Shown here: piece by piece, positions 13,766 to 21,647 of the stretch | How positions within the stretch are numbered: the stretch's first letter is position 1 | Layout of the letters: every line of letters starts with the position of its first letter | Source of the DNA: JAMQKA01 sp043951865 | GTDB taxonomy: Bacteria; Bacteroidota; Rhodothermia; Balneolales; Balneolaceae | Direction: 5' to 3' | Assembly: GCF_043951865.1 (NCBI RefSeq) | Contig: NZ_JBINJF010000043.1 | Span: 1-25,565, forward strand | Length of the DNA: 25,565 nt | Program-made: the position numbers and the translations under genes | Notes under the pieces: model-generated | The model's database searches: none | Seen by the model: the letters and a program-made list of their open reading frames with translations, nothing else | Told to the model about the DNA's origin: nothing

Positions 13766-16700
13766 ATGGAGACTACGAGTAAGTTGCTTTTCGAGGAAAA
13801 TCCAGTACCCATGCTGTTCTTTTCTGGAAAGGATCGTATAGTTGAGGATGTGAATCAAGCCTTCTCGGAGCAGTACAGAGAGCGCTCCGAAATAATCGGT
13901 CGCTCGCTCCATGAAGCTGCCAACCCCATTCCACGGGACCTTATGTCAGAAGAAATTGGTACCTTCGCAGGCAGGGAATACATCACGTTATACCTTCCGG
14001 ACCAGGGAAGTGTCTTGGTTGAGATGCTGATCAGACGGGACGATTCGGACGAGAACTCCAGGTATCTCGGTGTCATACAGGAACTGTTTCCTCCCATGCA
14101 CTGTGAGAACTGTATCGATCATCCCCTCTTTAAATCGGTTTTTGACAAAGCCCTGGATATGATACTTGTAGCCGACGACAACGGGTCATTTGTCCAGGTG
14201 AATGAAACGGCCTGCCGGAAGCTCGGGTACGATAAACAGGAGCTGCTCGGGATGGGCGTGATGGATATCACGCATGGCCCGGCCCGTTCTTACGGCAACA
14301 AAAAATGGGATGATTTCCTCCAAACCGGTGTGGACGAGGGGGAATATGTCCTAGAGACCAGCGACGGGGACCTGCTGCATGTGGAGTACCGCGCCGTGGC
14401 CAATATCCGACCGGGCCAGCACCTGTCCATCCTGCGTGATGTAACCCCCTTCGAGAAGCTCCGCAGCCGGGAGCATTTAAAAAGCCAGGCCATTGAATTA
14501 ACACATAGCGGGATCGCTTTCTTAGATTCGGAGTTTCGAATCCAGCAGGCCAACCGATCCTGCCTGCAAATGTGGGGCTATAAGCAGAAAGTCGATCTTA
14601 GAGACCGCTCTTTTTCAGAACTGTTTACAGATGCTGGCAAGCTTTCTGACATAGAAAACTTGTTGCAAGAGAAAGGCGAGTGGAGCGGAGAGCTATCGGC
14701 ACGCCACAGGGACGGGTCCGATTTTGTAGTATCCTTAACCATCGACGCTGTTGCTGGAGGTGTAGATGCCCCGCTGTCCTGGGTGGTCTCCATGATGGAC
14801 AGGACCGAGCTTCGGGAGACCCGGCAGGCCCTTAAAACCAGTGAAGCCCGGTTCCAGCGACTACTGGAATCGGCCCCGGACGCCATCCTGATTGCTGAAG
14901 AAAACGGCGAGATCATTTTTTGCAATGCCAAGACCGAGGAGCTGACGGGTTACGAGGCGGAAGAACTGGTCGGTCAACCTGTCGAAAAACTGGTCCCCGA
15001 GGCGGCCCGCGTACAGCACATGCAGCACCGCAAGGAATATGCCCAGAATCCCCATAAACGCCCGATGGGTTCTGGGCTGGAACTGGAGGCGGTCCGCAAG
15101 GACGGGACCACCTTCCCGGTGGACGTTATGCTGGGTCCACTGCAGGAAGAGAACGGGGTCAGCGTGTTGGCGATCATGCGCGATATTACGCGTTTCAGGC
15201 AGGCCGAGCAGAAACTCAAAGACGAGCAGGAGTTCACCGGGCTGCTGCACAATATTACGGTCATAGCCAACCAGTCCAACAACCTGCGGGAGACTCTGGA
15301 GCAGAGCATTAGGAAGATATGCCGGTATATGAACTGGCCGGTCGGTCACGTCTACCTTCCCGCGGATGACGGGTCTGGCGAATTCTATCCCACCGATATC
15401 TGGCATCTGGAGCAGCCGGAAAAATATGAGGCCTTCAAGCGGCTAACGATGGTTACCCGCTTTGCTCCTCAAATGGGAATGATCGGGGATGTTATCGATA
15501 CCGGCAGCCCACAGTGGTATATGAACGTTCATGAAGACCCTCGGTTTGTTCGCAGGCTCCCCGATGTGGACCTGCAGGTTCGGGCCTGTTTCGGCCTGCC
15601 GATTTTGGTGGAGGAGAAAGTTGTAGGGGTGCTGGAGTTTGGATCCCCGGCAGTACAGGCCAGCGATGCCCTGCTGGTGGAAAAGATGGCTACGATCGGG
15701 CACCAGCTGGGACGTGTGGTTGAACGTCGGCAGGCCGGGGAGCAGTTGAAACAGAGTGAAACCAAATTCAAAACGCTCTTCGAAACCAACCTGGATGCGA
15801 TCCTGATTCTGGGAAGAAACCGGGTACTCGACTGTAACAGCAGTGCCGAAGAGCTGTTTGGCATACCGGAAGAGGAGCTTATCCGGCGACCCATCGATGA
15901 GTATTTTCCCGAGGTTCAACCCAATGGCAGCCAGTCCAGGACAAATTGTGTGAAAAAGATCAGGAACGCGTTTGAGGGGACTGACCAGTTTTTTGAATGG
16001 CGTTTCGAGCGAGCAGAAGGCTCATATTTTGATGCAGAAGTCAGCCTGATACACATGAAGCTGGATGGGGTCCCCCTGGTCCAGGCGATTATCCGGGATA
16101 TCACCGGCCGCAAAAAGGCCGAACGACAGATGCAGAAGAATATGGTTCTGTTCAGCCAACTGTTCCAGAACTCACCGGTGGGTGTTATTATGAATAATGC
16201 AGAGGGCAAGGTTATAAATATAAATTCCAGCTTCCGGCAGATGTTTGGATACGAACTCTCGGAGCTGAAGGGCAAAGAGATTGATGACTTTATTGTGCCC
16301 GAAGCCGATGAGGAATACGCTGGCGAAATTAATGAGCTGGCGTTTGAAGGCAACGCATTTAGAACGGAAGTGACCCGCATCGATAAAGAGGGAAACGAGG
16401 TACCGGTCCTGCTGGGCGCGGTGCCGGTTCAGTTTAAAAACAAAACGATAGCCACATTCGGCATGTATATTGATATATCGGACCGGAAAAATGCCGAAAA
16501 TGAGCTGCGAAAATCTTTGCGGGAGAAGGAGGTACTGCTGAAGGAGATCCACCATCGCGTTAAAAATAATTTGGCTGTCATTACAGGACTCTTGGATTTA
16601 CAGGTGGACCAGACGGTTGACTCGAAAGCCACGCAAAAACTGAGGAACAGCAAGTCACGGGTTCACAGCATGGCGCTTGTGCACGAGCAACTTTACCAGA

Positions 16701-17134
16701 CCGAGCTATTTTCCAGCATCAAATTCGATGACTATATCAAGGATCTTGCCACCACCATCAGTTCAACTTTTCATGACACCTCTACTGAGATCACATTTGT
16801 ATATGAGATGGAACCGGTGCAGCTTACGATGAATCAAGCAGTGCCCTGTGGCCTGTTGTTGAATGAGCTGCTCACCAACAGCTACAAACATGCTTTTACC
16901 GACCGGAATGAAGGGGAGATAACAATTTCTCTGACGGAGCGGAAACAACAGGTAAAGCTGGTGGTGGCCGACAACGGGAAAGGCCTGCCCGAAGAAATGC
17001 GCGAGGGGCGTACGGATTCACTCGGTATGACACTTATCCACACCCTGACCAGCCAGCTGGAGGCCACCCTGGAAATCGCTAATGGTACAGGGGCTTGTTT
17101 TACGCTACAGTTTGAGAAGGAGGATAATGAGTAA
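13766..17134 (+). CDS. Cytoplasmic multi-PAS/GAF sensor histidine kinase (HisKA_2 type)
   Basis: This 1122-aa protein has no signal peptide or membrane segment. Order by eye: PAS at about 1-105, 120-230, 236-350 and 358-478 (the last with the clear PAS_4/9 pattern SAPDAILIAEENGEIIFCNA then GYEAEELVGQPVEKLVP); GAF at about 490-655; PAS at 664-785 and 793-910; HisKA_2 at 920-1000 with EIHHRVKNNLAVI (phosphoacceptor H930); HATPase_c to the end (LLLNELLTNSYKHAF, then ADNGKGLP, then SLGMTLIHTL). Several PAS repeats end in the usual D-I/V-T-x-R/F junction. It would sense intracellular light, redox or small ligands; the ligands are unknown. No response regulator is adjacent, so it is an orphan kinase. 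No operon partner; a rhodanese gene follows 52 bp later. Confidence 0.92.
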   Translation: METTSKLLFEENPVPMLFFSGKDRIVEDVNQAFSEQYRERSEIIGRSLHEAANPIPRDLMSEEIGTFAGREYITLYLPDQGSVLVEMLIRRDDSDENSRYLGVIQELFPPMHCENCIDHPLFKSVFDKALDMILVADDNGSFVQVNETACRKLGYDKQELLGMGVMDITHGPARSYGNKKWDDFLQTGVDEGEYVLETSDGDLLHVEYRAVANIRPGQHLSILRDVTPFEKLRSREHLKSQAIELTHSGIAFLDSEFRIQQANRSCLQMWGYKQKVDLRDRSFSELFTDAGKLSDIENLLQEKGEWSGELSARHRDGSDFVVSLTIDAVAGGVDAPLSWVVSMMDRTELRETRQALKTSEARFQRLLESAPDAILIAEENGEIIFCNAKTEELTGYEAEELVGQPVEKLVPEAARVQHMQHRKEYAQNPHKRPMGSGLELEAVRKDGTTFPVDVMLGPLQEENGVSVLAIMRDITRFRQAEQKLKDEQEFTGLLHNITVIANQSNNLRETLEQSIRKICRYMNWPVGHVYLPADDGSGEFYPTDIWHLEQPEKYEAFKRLTMVTRFAPQMGMIGDVIDTGSPQWYMNVHEDPRFVRRLPDVDLQVRACFGLPILVEEKVVGVLEFGSPAVQASDALLVEKMATIGHQLGRVVERRQAGEQLKQSETKFKTLFETNLDAILILGRNRVLDCNSSAEELFGIPEEELIRRPIDEYFPEVQPNGSQSRTNCVKKIRNAFEGTDQFFEWRFERAEGSYFDAEVSLIHMKLDGVPLVQAIIRDITGRKKAERQMQKNMVLFSQLFQNSPVGVIMNNAEGKVININSSFRQMFGYELSELKGKEIDDFIVPEADEEYAGEINELAFEGNAFRTEVTRIDKEGNEVPVLLGAVPVQFKNKTIATFGMYIDISDRKNAENELRKSLREKEVLLKEIHHRVKNNLAVITGLLDLQVDQTVDSKATQKLRNSKSRVHSMALVHEQLYQTELFSSIKFDDYIKDLATTISSTFHDTSTEITFVYEMEPVQLTMNQAVPCGLLLNELLTNSYKHAFTDRNEGEITISLTERKQQVKLVVADNGKGLPEEMREGRTDSLGMTLIHTLTSQLEATLEIANGTGACFTLQFEKEDNE

Positions 17135-17186
17135 CTTTTCTTAAACGTGATAAAGAAATAAATTGTAAACAGTTTGATTAGCTAGA

Positions 17187-17561
17187 ATGCCAGTAACATA
17201 TACACAGCGTTACAAAGCGCTCATCAATGATGCACTCAAGCGGGTTGTTGAAGTAACACCTGATCAGGTCTGGGAAATGTTGGAGGCAGGAAGTGATATT
17301 GAATTGGTCGATGTTCGGGAAAAAGATGAGTGGTATAAAGTGCGTATTGCGGGAGCCCGCCATTTATGCAAGGGCATTATTGAGCGTGAAATTGAGCGGG
17401 TTATCTCGGATCCGAAACAGGAAATCATCCTGTACTGCGTGCGGGGATATCGGTCTGTATTAGTGGCCGACAATCTTCAAAAAATGGGATACCGTAGTAT
17501 CAGATCCATGAAGGGCGGCCTGCACTCCTGGATAGAAGCGGGGTTACCGGTTGAATATTGA
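17187..17561 (+). CDS. Rhodanese-domain protein (single domain)
   Basis: This 124-aa protein has a short N-terminal helix (1-20) and then one rhodanese domain. Markers are VEVTPDQVWEMLEAGSDIELVDVREKDEW, GARHLCKGIIE, the active-site loop ILYCVRGYRS with Cys84 as sulfur carrier, and MKGGLHSWIEAGLPVEY. It likely moves sulfane sulfur to an acceptor such as thiol or cyanide in the cytoplasm. The loop CVRGYRS differs slightly from the common CxxGxRS spacing but keeps the two Arg/Gly positions. It lies 52 bp after the kinase on the same strand; co-transcription is possible but not shown. Confidence 0.88.
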   Translation: MPVTYTQRYKALINDALKRVVEVTPDQVWEMLEAGSDIELVDVREKDEWYKVRIAGARHLCKGIIEREIERVISDPKQEIILYCVRGYRSVLVADNLQKMGYRSIRSMKGGLHSWIEAGLPVEY

Positions 17562-18024
17562 TTATTGAGTATCGCTTGGGTAATCCCTGCACTTCCCGAA
17601 AATGCGATACGTGAATAACTGCATCAGTCTTCGTATTATCAAAACCCTGTCATTTTCAGGGGAACTTGAATAATACAGATCATATCCATTCTACACTGTA
17701 CGATCTTGTCATAGTATCGCTTAACACAGTAATGCCGTGGTATCCCATAATATCCGACTCATCTGCATTCCAGTCCCTCAACAGTTCAGGAATGATCTAG
17801 ATATTAGTTTCGCAGGCAAAATTCAAAAATTATTAGTAATCAATAAATACTTTAGTTTTATCATGTTGTTCCACTCCTTCCCAATCTGTCCCATCCTTTA
17901 ACACCCTGTTGCACCCTATTCCAGCCCATCCCGGGGCATTTTTCCTGATTTGAAATAGTGTTACGTTAGCATCAGTTGTTAATCACAGTGGTGCTATTGC
18001 ATTACGCTAACCAACACTACCCCG
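17562..18024. other. Gene-free stretch with a C-rich, G4-like segment
   Basis: No ORF of note. CCC runs recur (17904-17906, 17914-17916, 17925-17927, 17930-17932), so the minus strand has four GGG runs with loops of 2, 8 and 7 nt, marginal for a G-quadruplex. GTTAGC and GCTAAC occur as separated inverted words around 17965-18010. No terminator was found for the rhodanese gene. Confidence 0.35.
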
Positions 18025-18234
18025 ATGCCTGAAACGCTGGAAAATCAGCCAACCGAGACCCAACAGCGGGACTACGCCACCTGCCTGAAAGAGCTGGAGC
18101 AGGGACTGCCCATCTTTGGCCGCATTACTGGTACCACCAATGGGCTCCAGCAGGTAGAAAAGGAGCTTCCCTTCAATTTCCGGCAGCCCTTCAATGTAGT
18201 CAAAGCGATATTCAAATTGGAACCCGGCTTGTAA
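18025..18234 (+). CDS. Hypothetical 69-aa protein
   Basis: ATG 18025 to TAA 18234; begins MPETLENQPTETQQRDYATC, with a Gln/Glu-rich N-terminus and a GRITGTTNGL centre, ending FKLEPGL. Codon use is GC-rich at third positions, like its right-hand neighbours, and a strong terminator follows 90 bp later. I do not recognise a family. The opposite strand is also open over the same bases (about 88 codons, no start) and reads protein-like, so which strand is coding is uncertain. Confidence 0.35.
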   Translation: MPETLENQPTETQQRDYATCLKELEQGLPIFGRITGTTNGLQQVEKELPFNFRQPFNVVKAIFKLEPGL

Positions 18235-18323
18235 TCCCTTTACAGGGACATCGAAGAAGATTTTATAGGGAATTTATTCGGAAAGTTTTCAATAAATTAT
18301 TTGGGTAGCATAATCCCTTCTTT

Positions 18324-18359
18324 AAAAAGGCAGTCTCAATTAACAAAGACTGCCTTTTT
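18324..18359. terminator. Strong bidirectional intrinsic terminator
   Basis: AAAAAGGCAGTCT (18324-18336) and AGACTGCCTTTTT (18347-18359) form a perfect 13-bp stem around 10 nt, with A-run and T-run on either side. It shields the metal-efflux cluster from upstream transcription. Confidence 0.85.
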
Positions 18360-18384
18360 GCTTTTTTCCCTCCCGGCTATTCCC

Positions 18385-18392
18385 TAACTTTG
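18385..18392 (+). promoter_or_regulatory. Bacteroidota-like -7 element before the efflux operon
   Basis: TAACTTTG matches the TAnnTTTG -7 consensus of the Bacteroidota primary sigma factor. A TTG is found at 18358-18360, but the spacing of 24 nt is a little long for the -33 box. The first gene starts 23 nt later. Confidence 0.4.
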
Positions 18393-18415
18393 GGTTTGAT
18401 TTAAAAGATTTTCAA

Positions 18416-18886
18416 ATGCACCAGATCCAATCCACATACAAGAAAAGCCTCAAGGGCATCACGCTTGCCCTTCTTTTCCTGTTTGGACTGCATTTTTTGA
18501 GCATTCACGGATTTGTGGATAGTCTTGTCTATTGTTTTGAGGAAAACGGGCAGATCAACATCGAATCCGAGGCCGGCTCCCTCTTTGCCATACCCTCGGA
18601 AGATGTAATACATGCCGAGGATCAGCATGATCATGATGAACCTACCTATGATACTGTAGACGATAGCCATCATGATGTATCGCTGTCCCTGATCTGTTCC
18701 AAGGAACAACAAACAACACGTTTCGATCAGGAACGCACGCTCAAACTCCTTAATGGTATTCTTTACAGCACAGTTGAAAACCTCCCGCAATCACGGGTCT
18801 TTCAACTTGTTTCGTACATGCCTCCCTTGATTGAGGATACGATAACAGCTTCGCTCAAAACGGTTGTCCGTATTCTCTACCACTAA
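18416..18886 (+). CDS. Secreted/membrane-anchored His/Asp-rich protein at the head of the efflux cluster
   Basis: This 156-aa protein has an N-terminal hydrophobic segment (ITLALLFLFGLHFLSIHGFV, 15-34) acting as a signal or anchor. A short acidic region with possible metal ligands follows: VIHAEDQHDHDEPTYD (64-79) and DDSHHDVSL. The C-terminal half has no recognised fold. It lies just before the CzcCBA-like genes on the same strand, so a role in periplasmic metal binding or sensing is inferred. It does not match any transporter subunit I know. Confidence 0.7.
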   Translation: MHQIQSTYKKSLKGITLALLFLFGLHFLSIHGFVDSLVYCFEENGQINIESEAGSLFAIPSEDVIHAEDQHDHDEPTYDTVDDSHHDVSLSLICSKEQQTTRFDQERTLKLLNGILYSTVENLPQSRVFQLVSYMPPLIEDTITASLKTVVRILYH

Positions 18887-18993
18887 GTAGTTCCAGCCCT
18901 TTCCATATCGCCATTTCACTTGCAAGTAAGGAACAATTATATCCTGCCGGTTCTGCTTGCCCCCCTATAACAGCAAAAATTGGCTGGAAACAC

Positions 18994-20361
18994 ATGAAAT
19001 TATCAAAAACACTACTGGCCCTCGGCATGCTTGTGCTTGCTGCCGGATGCGCCACAGAAGAAACATTGATCGAACCACCTTCAGAAAGCACACTGGGAGA
19101 TAAAGTCTATGAACGTTCTCCTGCTTTAAATCAGAATATTAATCCGCAGGATACCGCAACCAAGGTCACCATTTCCGATACACTGACCTTCTCGGATGCC
19201 CTGTCCAAAGCCCTGCTCGAAAATCCCCGGCTGCAAAGCTACGGCTGGCAGGTGCGCGTGAAGGAAGCCGAACGCATTCAGGCCTCGCTGCTTCCCAACC
19301 CAACGCTCAACGCCGAAATCGAAAACTTTGGCGGCACAGGTCCCTTTGAAGGCTACGATGGCCGAGAAGTAACCGTCAAGTTAGGACAGAAAATCCTGCT
19401 GGGTGCCGACCGTCTGAAACGCAAGCGATTGGCAGGCGCCACCAAAGAACTGGCAGGATGGGACTATGAAGCCCAACGGTTGGACGTGCTAACCGGTGTT
19501 ACCAAAGCGTATATCTCAGCACTGGAAGCTCAGCGCCAGTGGCAGCAGCAGAAAGAGCTGGTCGATGTTGCGCAAAACCTGTACAACTCAACATCTGCCC
19601 AGGTGAAGGCCGGTAAAGTCTCCAAGCTGGCCCAGACCAAAGCACAGGTTGAGCTATCCCGCGCTAAAATTGACCTGGAAAATGCCCGCAGCCAATGGGA
19701 ATCCGCTCGTAGCTCGCTGGCTGCCTACTGGGGGAGCGAGCAACCACAGTTTCAACAGGTAAAAGGGCAGCTGAGTATGCCTTCGGCCATCCCCGAGTAC
19801 GCCAAGGTGCAAACCTATATCCAGCGCAATCCAGATGTGGCGCGTTGGGCTACCGAATTGCAGCAGCGAAAATCTGCCCTTGACCTTGCACAAGCTAGAG
19901 GCATTCCCGACATCACTGTGAGTGGCGGATACAAACGTGCGGAGGATTTGGGAGCAAGCGCCGCCATCGTGGGCGTGTCTATCCCGCTGCCGTTCTTTGA
20001 TCGCAATCAGGGGAATATCAAAGCGGCTAAGTATGAATTAAGTCGCCTGGAAACCCAACGGGAAGCGGCCGTCTCACAAACCTACAAGGCCTTGCAAAAG
20101 GCGTACAATAAACTGGAAGCAGCTGCCCACGAAGTCAACCAGCTGCAAGAGCAGGTACTACCCGGAGCCAAAACGGCTTTCGAGGCGGCCCAGACCGGCT
20201 ACCGGCAGGGTAAGTTCGATTACCTGGAAATGCTTGATGCCCAGCGCACGCTCTTTTCGACGCGCACCCGCTTCATCCAGGCCCTGGCTGAATACAACCG
20301 GGCCGTAGCCGAAGTCGAACGACTTATCGGCACGCCTCTCTCTGAAATTTCAGCAAACTAA
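18994..20361 (+). CDS. TolC-family outer membrane factor, CzcC/CusC-like lipoprotein
   Basis: This 455-aa protein has a lipobox LAAGC (lipidated C19). Two OEP-type repeats follow: SKALLENPRLQSYGWQVRVK and then ASLLPNPTLNAEIENFGG in the first half, QLQEQVLPGAKTAFEAAQ and YRQGKFDYLEMLDAQRTLF in the second. Long α-helices (about 160-250 and 345-440) fit the tunnel of the trimeric channel. It exports metal across the outer membrane together with the adaptor and RND pump encoded next. The gap to the adaptor gene is 8 bp, so they are in one operon. Confidence 0.92.
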   Translation: MKLSKTLLALGMLVLAAGCATEETLIEPPSESTLGDKVYERSPALNQNINPQDTATKVTISDTLTFSDALSKALLENPRLQSYGWQVRVKEAERIQASLLPNPTLNAEIENFGGTGPFEGYDGREVTVKLGQKILLGADRLKRKRLAGATKELAGWDYEAQRLDVLTGVTKAYISALEAQRQWQQQKELVDVAQNLYNSTSAQVKAGKVSKLAQTKAQVELSRAKIDLENARSQWESARSSLAAYWGSEQPQFQQVKGQLSMPSAIPEYAKVQTYIQRNPDVARWATELQQRKSALDLAQARGIPDITVSGGYKRAEDLGASAAIVGVSIPLPFFDRNQGNIKAAKYELSRLETQREAAVSQTYKALQKAYNKLEAAAHEVNQLQEQVLPGAKTAFEAAQTGYRQGKFDYLEMLDAQRTLFSTRTRFIQALAEYNRAVAEVERLIGTPLSEISAN

Positions 20362-20390
20362 TTTTTTGAATGAATATGGAATCAGCAATC

Positions 20391-21608
20391 ATGAAGAATC
20401 TAACTGTATTATCGCTTATCGGACTTCTATTAGGAAGTCTTTTAACAGGCTGTGGATCTAATTCCGGTTCCCAGGCCCACACGCAAACCGAACAACATCA
20501 ACAAGGATCGCAGCACAATGAAGAATCCAGTCAACACACCCGTGAAGTACACCTGACCGAGAAGCAAGAAAGTAGCCTGGGTATCAAGGTGGAAACACTA
20601 TCTGAAGGAAATGCCTCCTCGACTATTTCACGCCCGGCCAGTGTTGGATACGATCTGGATCAAATTGCTAAAGTGGGTCCCCGCATCGAGGCGAAGGTTG
20701 TTAAAGTCATAAAAGACCTGGGAGATCGAGTCAAGCAGGATGAACCGATTGCGCTCATGAGTAGTGTAGGCCTGGGCAAAGCCAGAGCAGAATATATTCG
20801 ACTGCGAACCGAGTTAAAAGCTGAAAAGGCACACTATGAACGAGAAAAATCACTTTATGAACAGGAGATATCGAGTCGTGCCGAAATGTTGCAAGCGGAA
20901 GCCCATTACCAGGAAGCAAAAGCTTCTTACAATGCAGCAGCCGAATCACTGCGGCTTTATGGTCTGAGTAAAGAAGATGTTCAGAATATCGAAGCAGGCA
21001 GCGATGAGCCCTTGTCTCATTTTTACCTGACAAGCCCGCTCGACGGGGTAATTCAAGAACGGGATATTTCGCCCGGACAAACGATTAGTCCCAGTGAGAC
21101 GCCCATCCACGTGGCGAACCTCTCCAAAATGTGGGTCATAATCGATGCCTATGAGCAGGATATCCGGTATCTGGACAAAGGACAAAGCGTAAGCCTCTCA
21201 GTCCGAAGTATCCCGGGAGAAACCTTTGAGGGAAAGACGGACTGGGTCTCTTATAGCCTCGAAAAACAGACCCGAACCATGCCGGTTCGCGCGGTTGTTG
21301 AAAACCCGAACCGGAAGCTGAGGGCTGGGATGTTCGGCACTGCTCGCATATCAACAGGGAAAGAACGGAACGTAGCCATGATTCCCATTGATGCGGTACA
21401 AACGATTGAGGGTGAGCAAGTGGTCTTTGTCCCTGGCAACGAGAATGGCAGCTACAAGCCGGTCGAAGTGATGCTGGGTAGCGAAAATGAAGGCTACGTG
21501 GAAATTGCCTCGTGCCTGAAACCCGGCCAGCAAGCCGTCATCACCGGAGCCTTTGACCTGAAGTCCGCTCTTACCGCTAAGGGCCGAAGCGCATCCCACG
21601 GACATTAA
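20391..21608 (+). CDS. RND periplasmic adaptor (CzcB/CusB-like) lipoprotein
   Basis: About 405 aa from ATG 20391; an upstream in-frame ATG at 20370 would add 7 residues ahead of the signal peptide, so the inner start is preferred. The lipobox is LLTGC. A His/Gln-rich linker follows (HTQTEQHQQGSQHNEESSQH, about 30-49), possibly metal-binding. Then come the barrel-sandwich (AKVGPRIEAKVVKVIKDLGDRVKQDEPIALM), a coiled coil (AEYIRLRTELKAEKAHYERE onward to SYNAAAESLRLYGL), the LTSPLDGVIQERDISPGQTI lipoyl strand and the β-barrel (MWVIIDAYEQDIRYLDKGQS). It links the pump to the outer membrane channel and may pass metal to the pump. Confidence 0.92.
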   Translation: MKNLTVLSLIGLLLGSLLTGCGSNSGSQAHTQTEQHQQGSQHNEESSQHTREVHLTEKQESSLGIKVETLSEGNASSTISRPASVGYDLDQIAKVGPRIEAKVVKVIKDLGDRVKQDEPIALMSSVGLGKARAEYIRLRTELKAEKAHYEREKSLYEQEISSRAEMLQAEAHYQEAKASYNAAAESLRLYGLSKEDVQNIEAGSDEPLSHFYLTSPLDGVIQERDISPGQTISPSETPIHVANLSKMWVIIDAYEQDIRYLDKGQSVSLSVRSIPGETFEGKTDWVSYSLEKQTRTMPVRAVVENPNRKLRAGMFGTARISTGKERNVAMIPIDAVQTIEGEQVVFVPGNENGSYKPVEVMLGSENEGYVEIASCLKPGQQAVITGAFDLKSALTAKGRSASHGH

Positions 21609-21647
21609 CTGCTCGTTGCAATATCGAATTTCTCAACTGACAGATTT

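Noticed and set aside
14861..15406. 181-codon minus-strand frame inside the histidine kinase gene
   Set aside because: Shadow of the PAS/GAF coding region; no family resemblance and no promoter or RBS.
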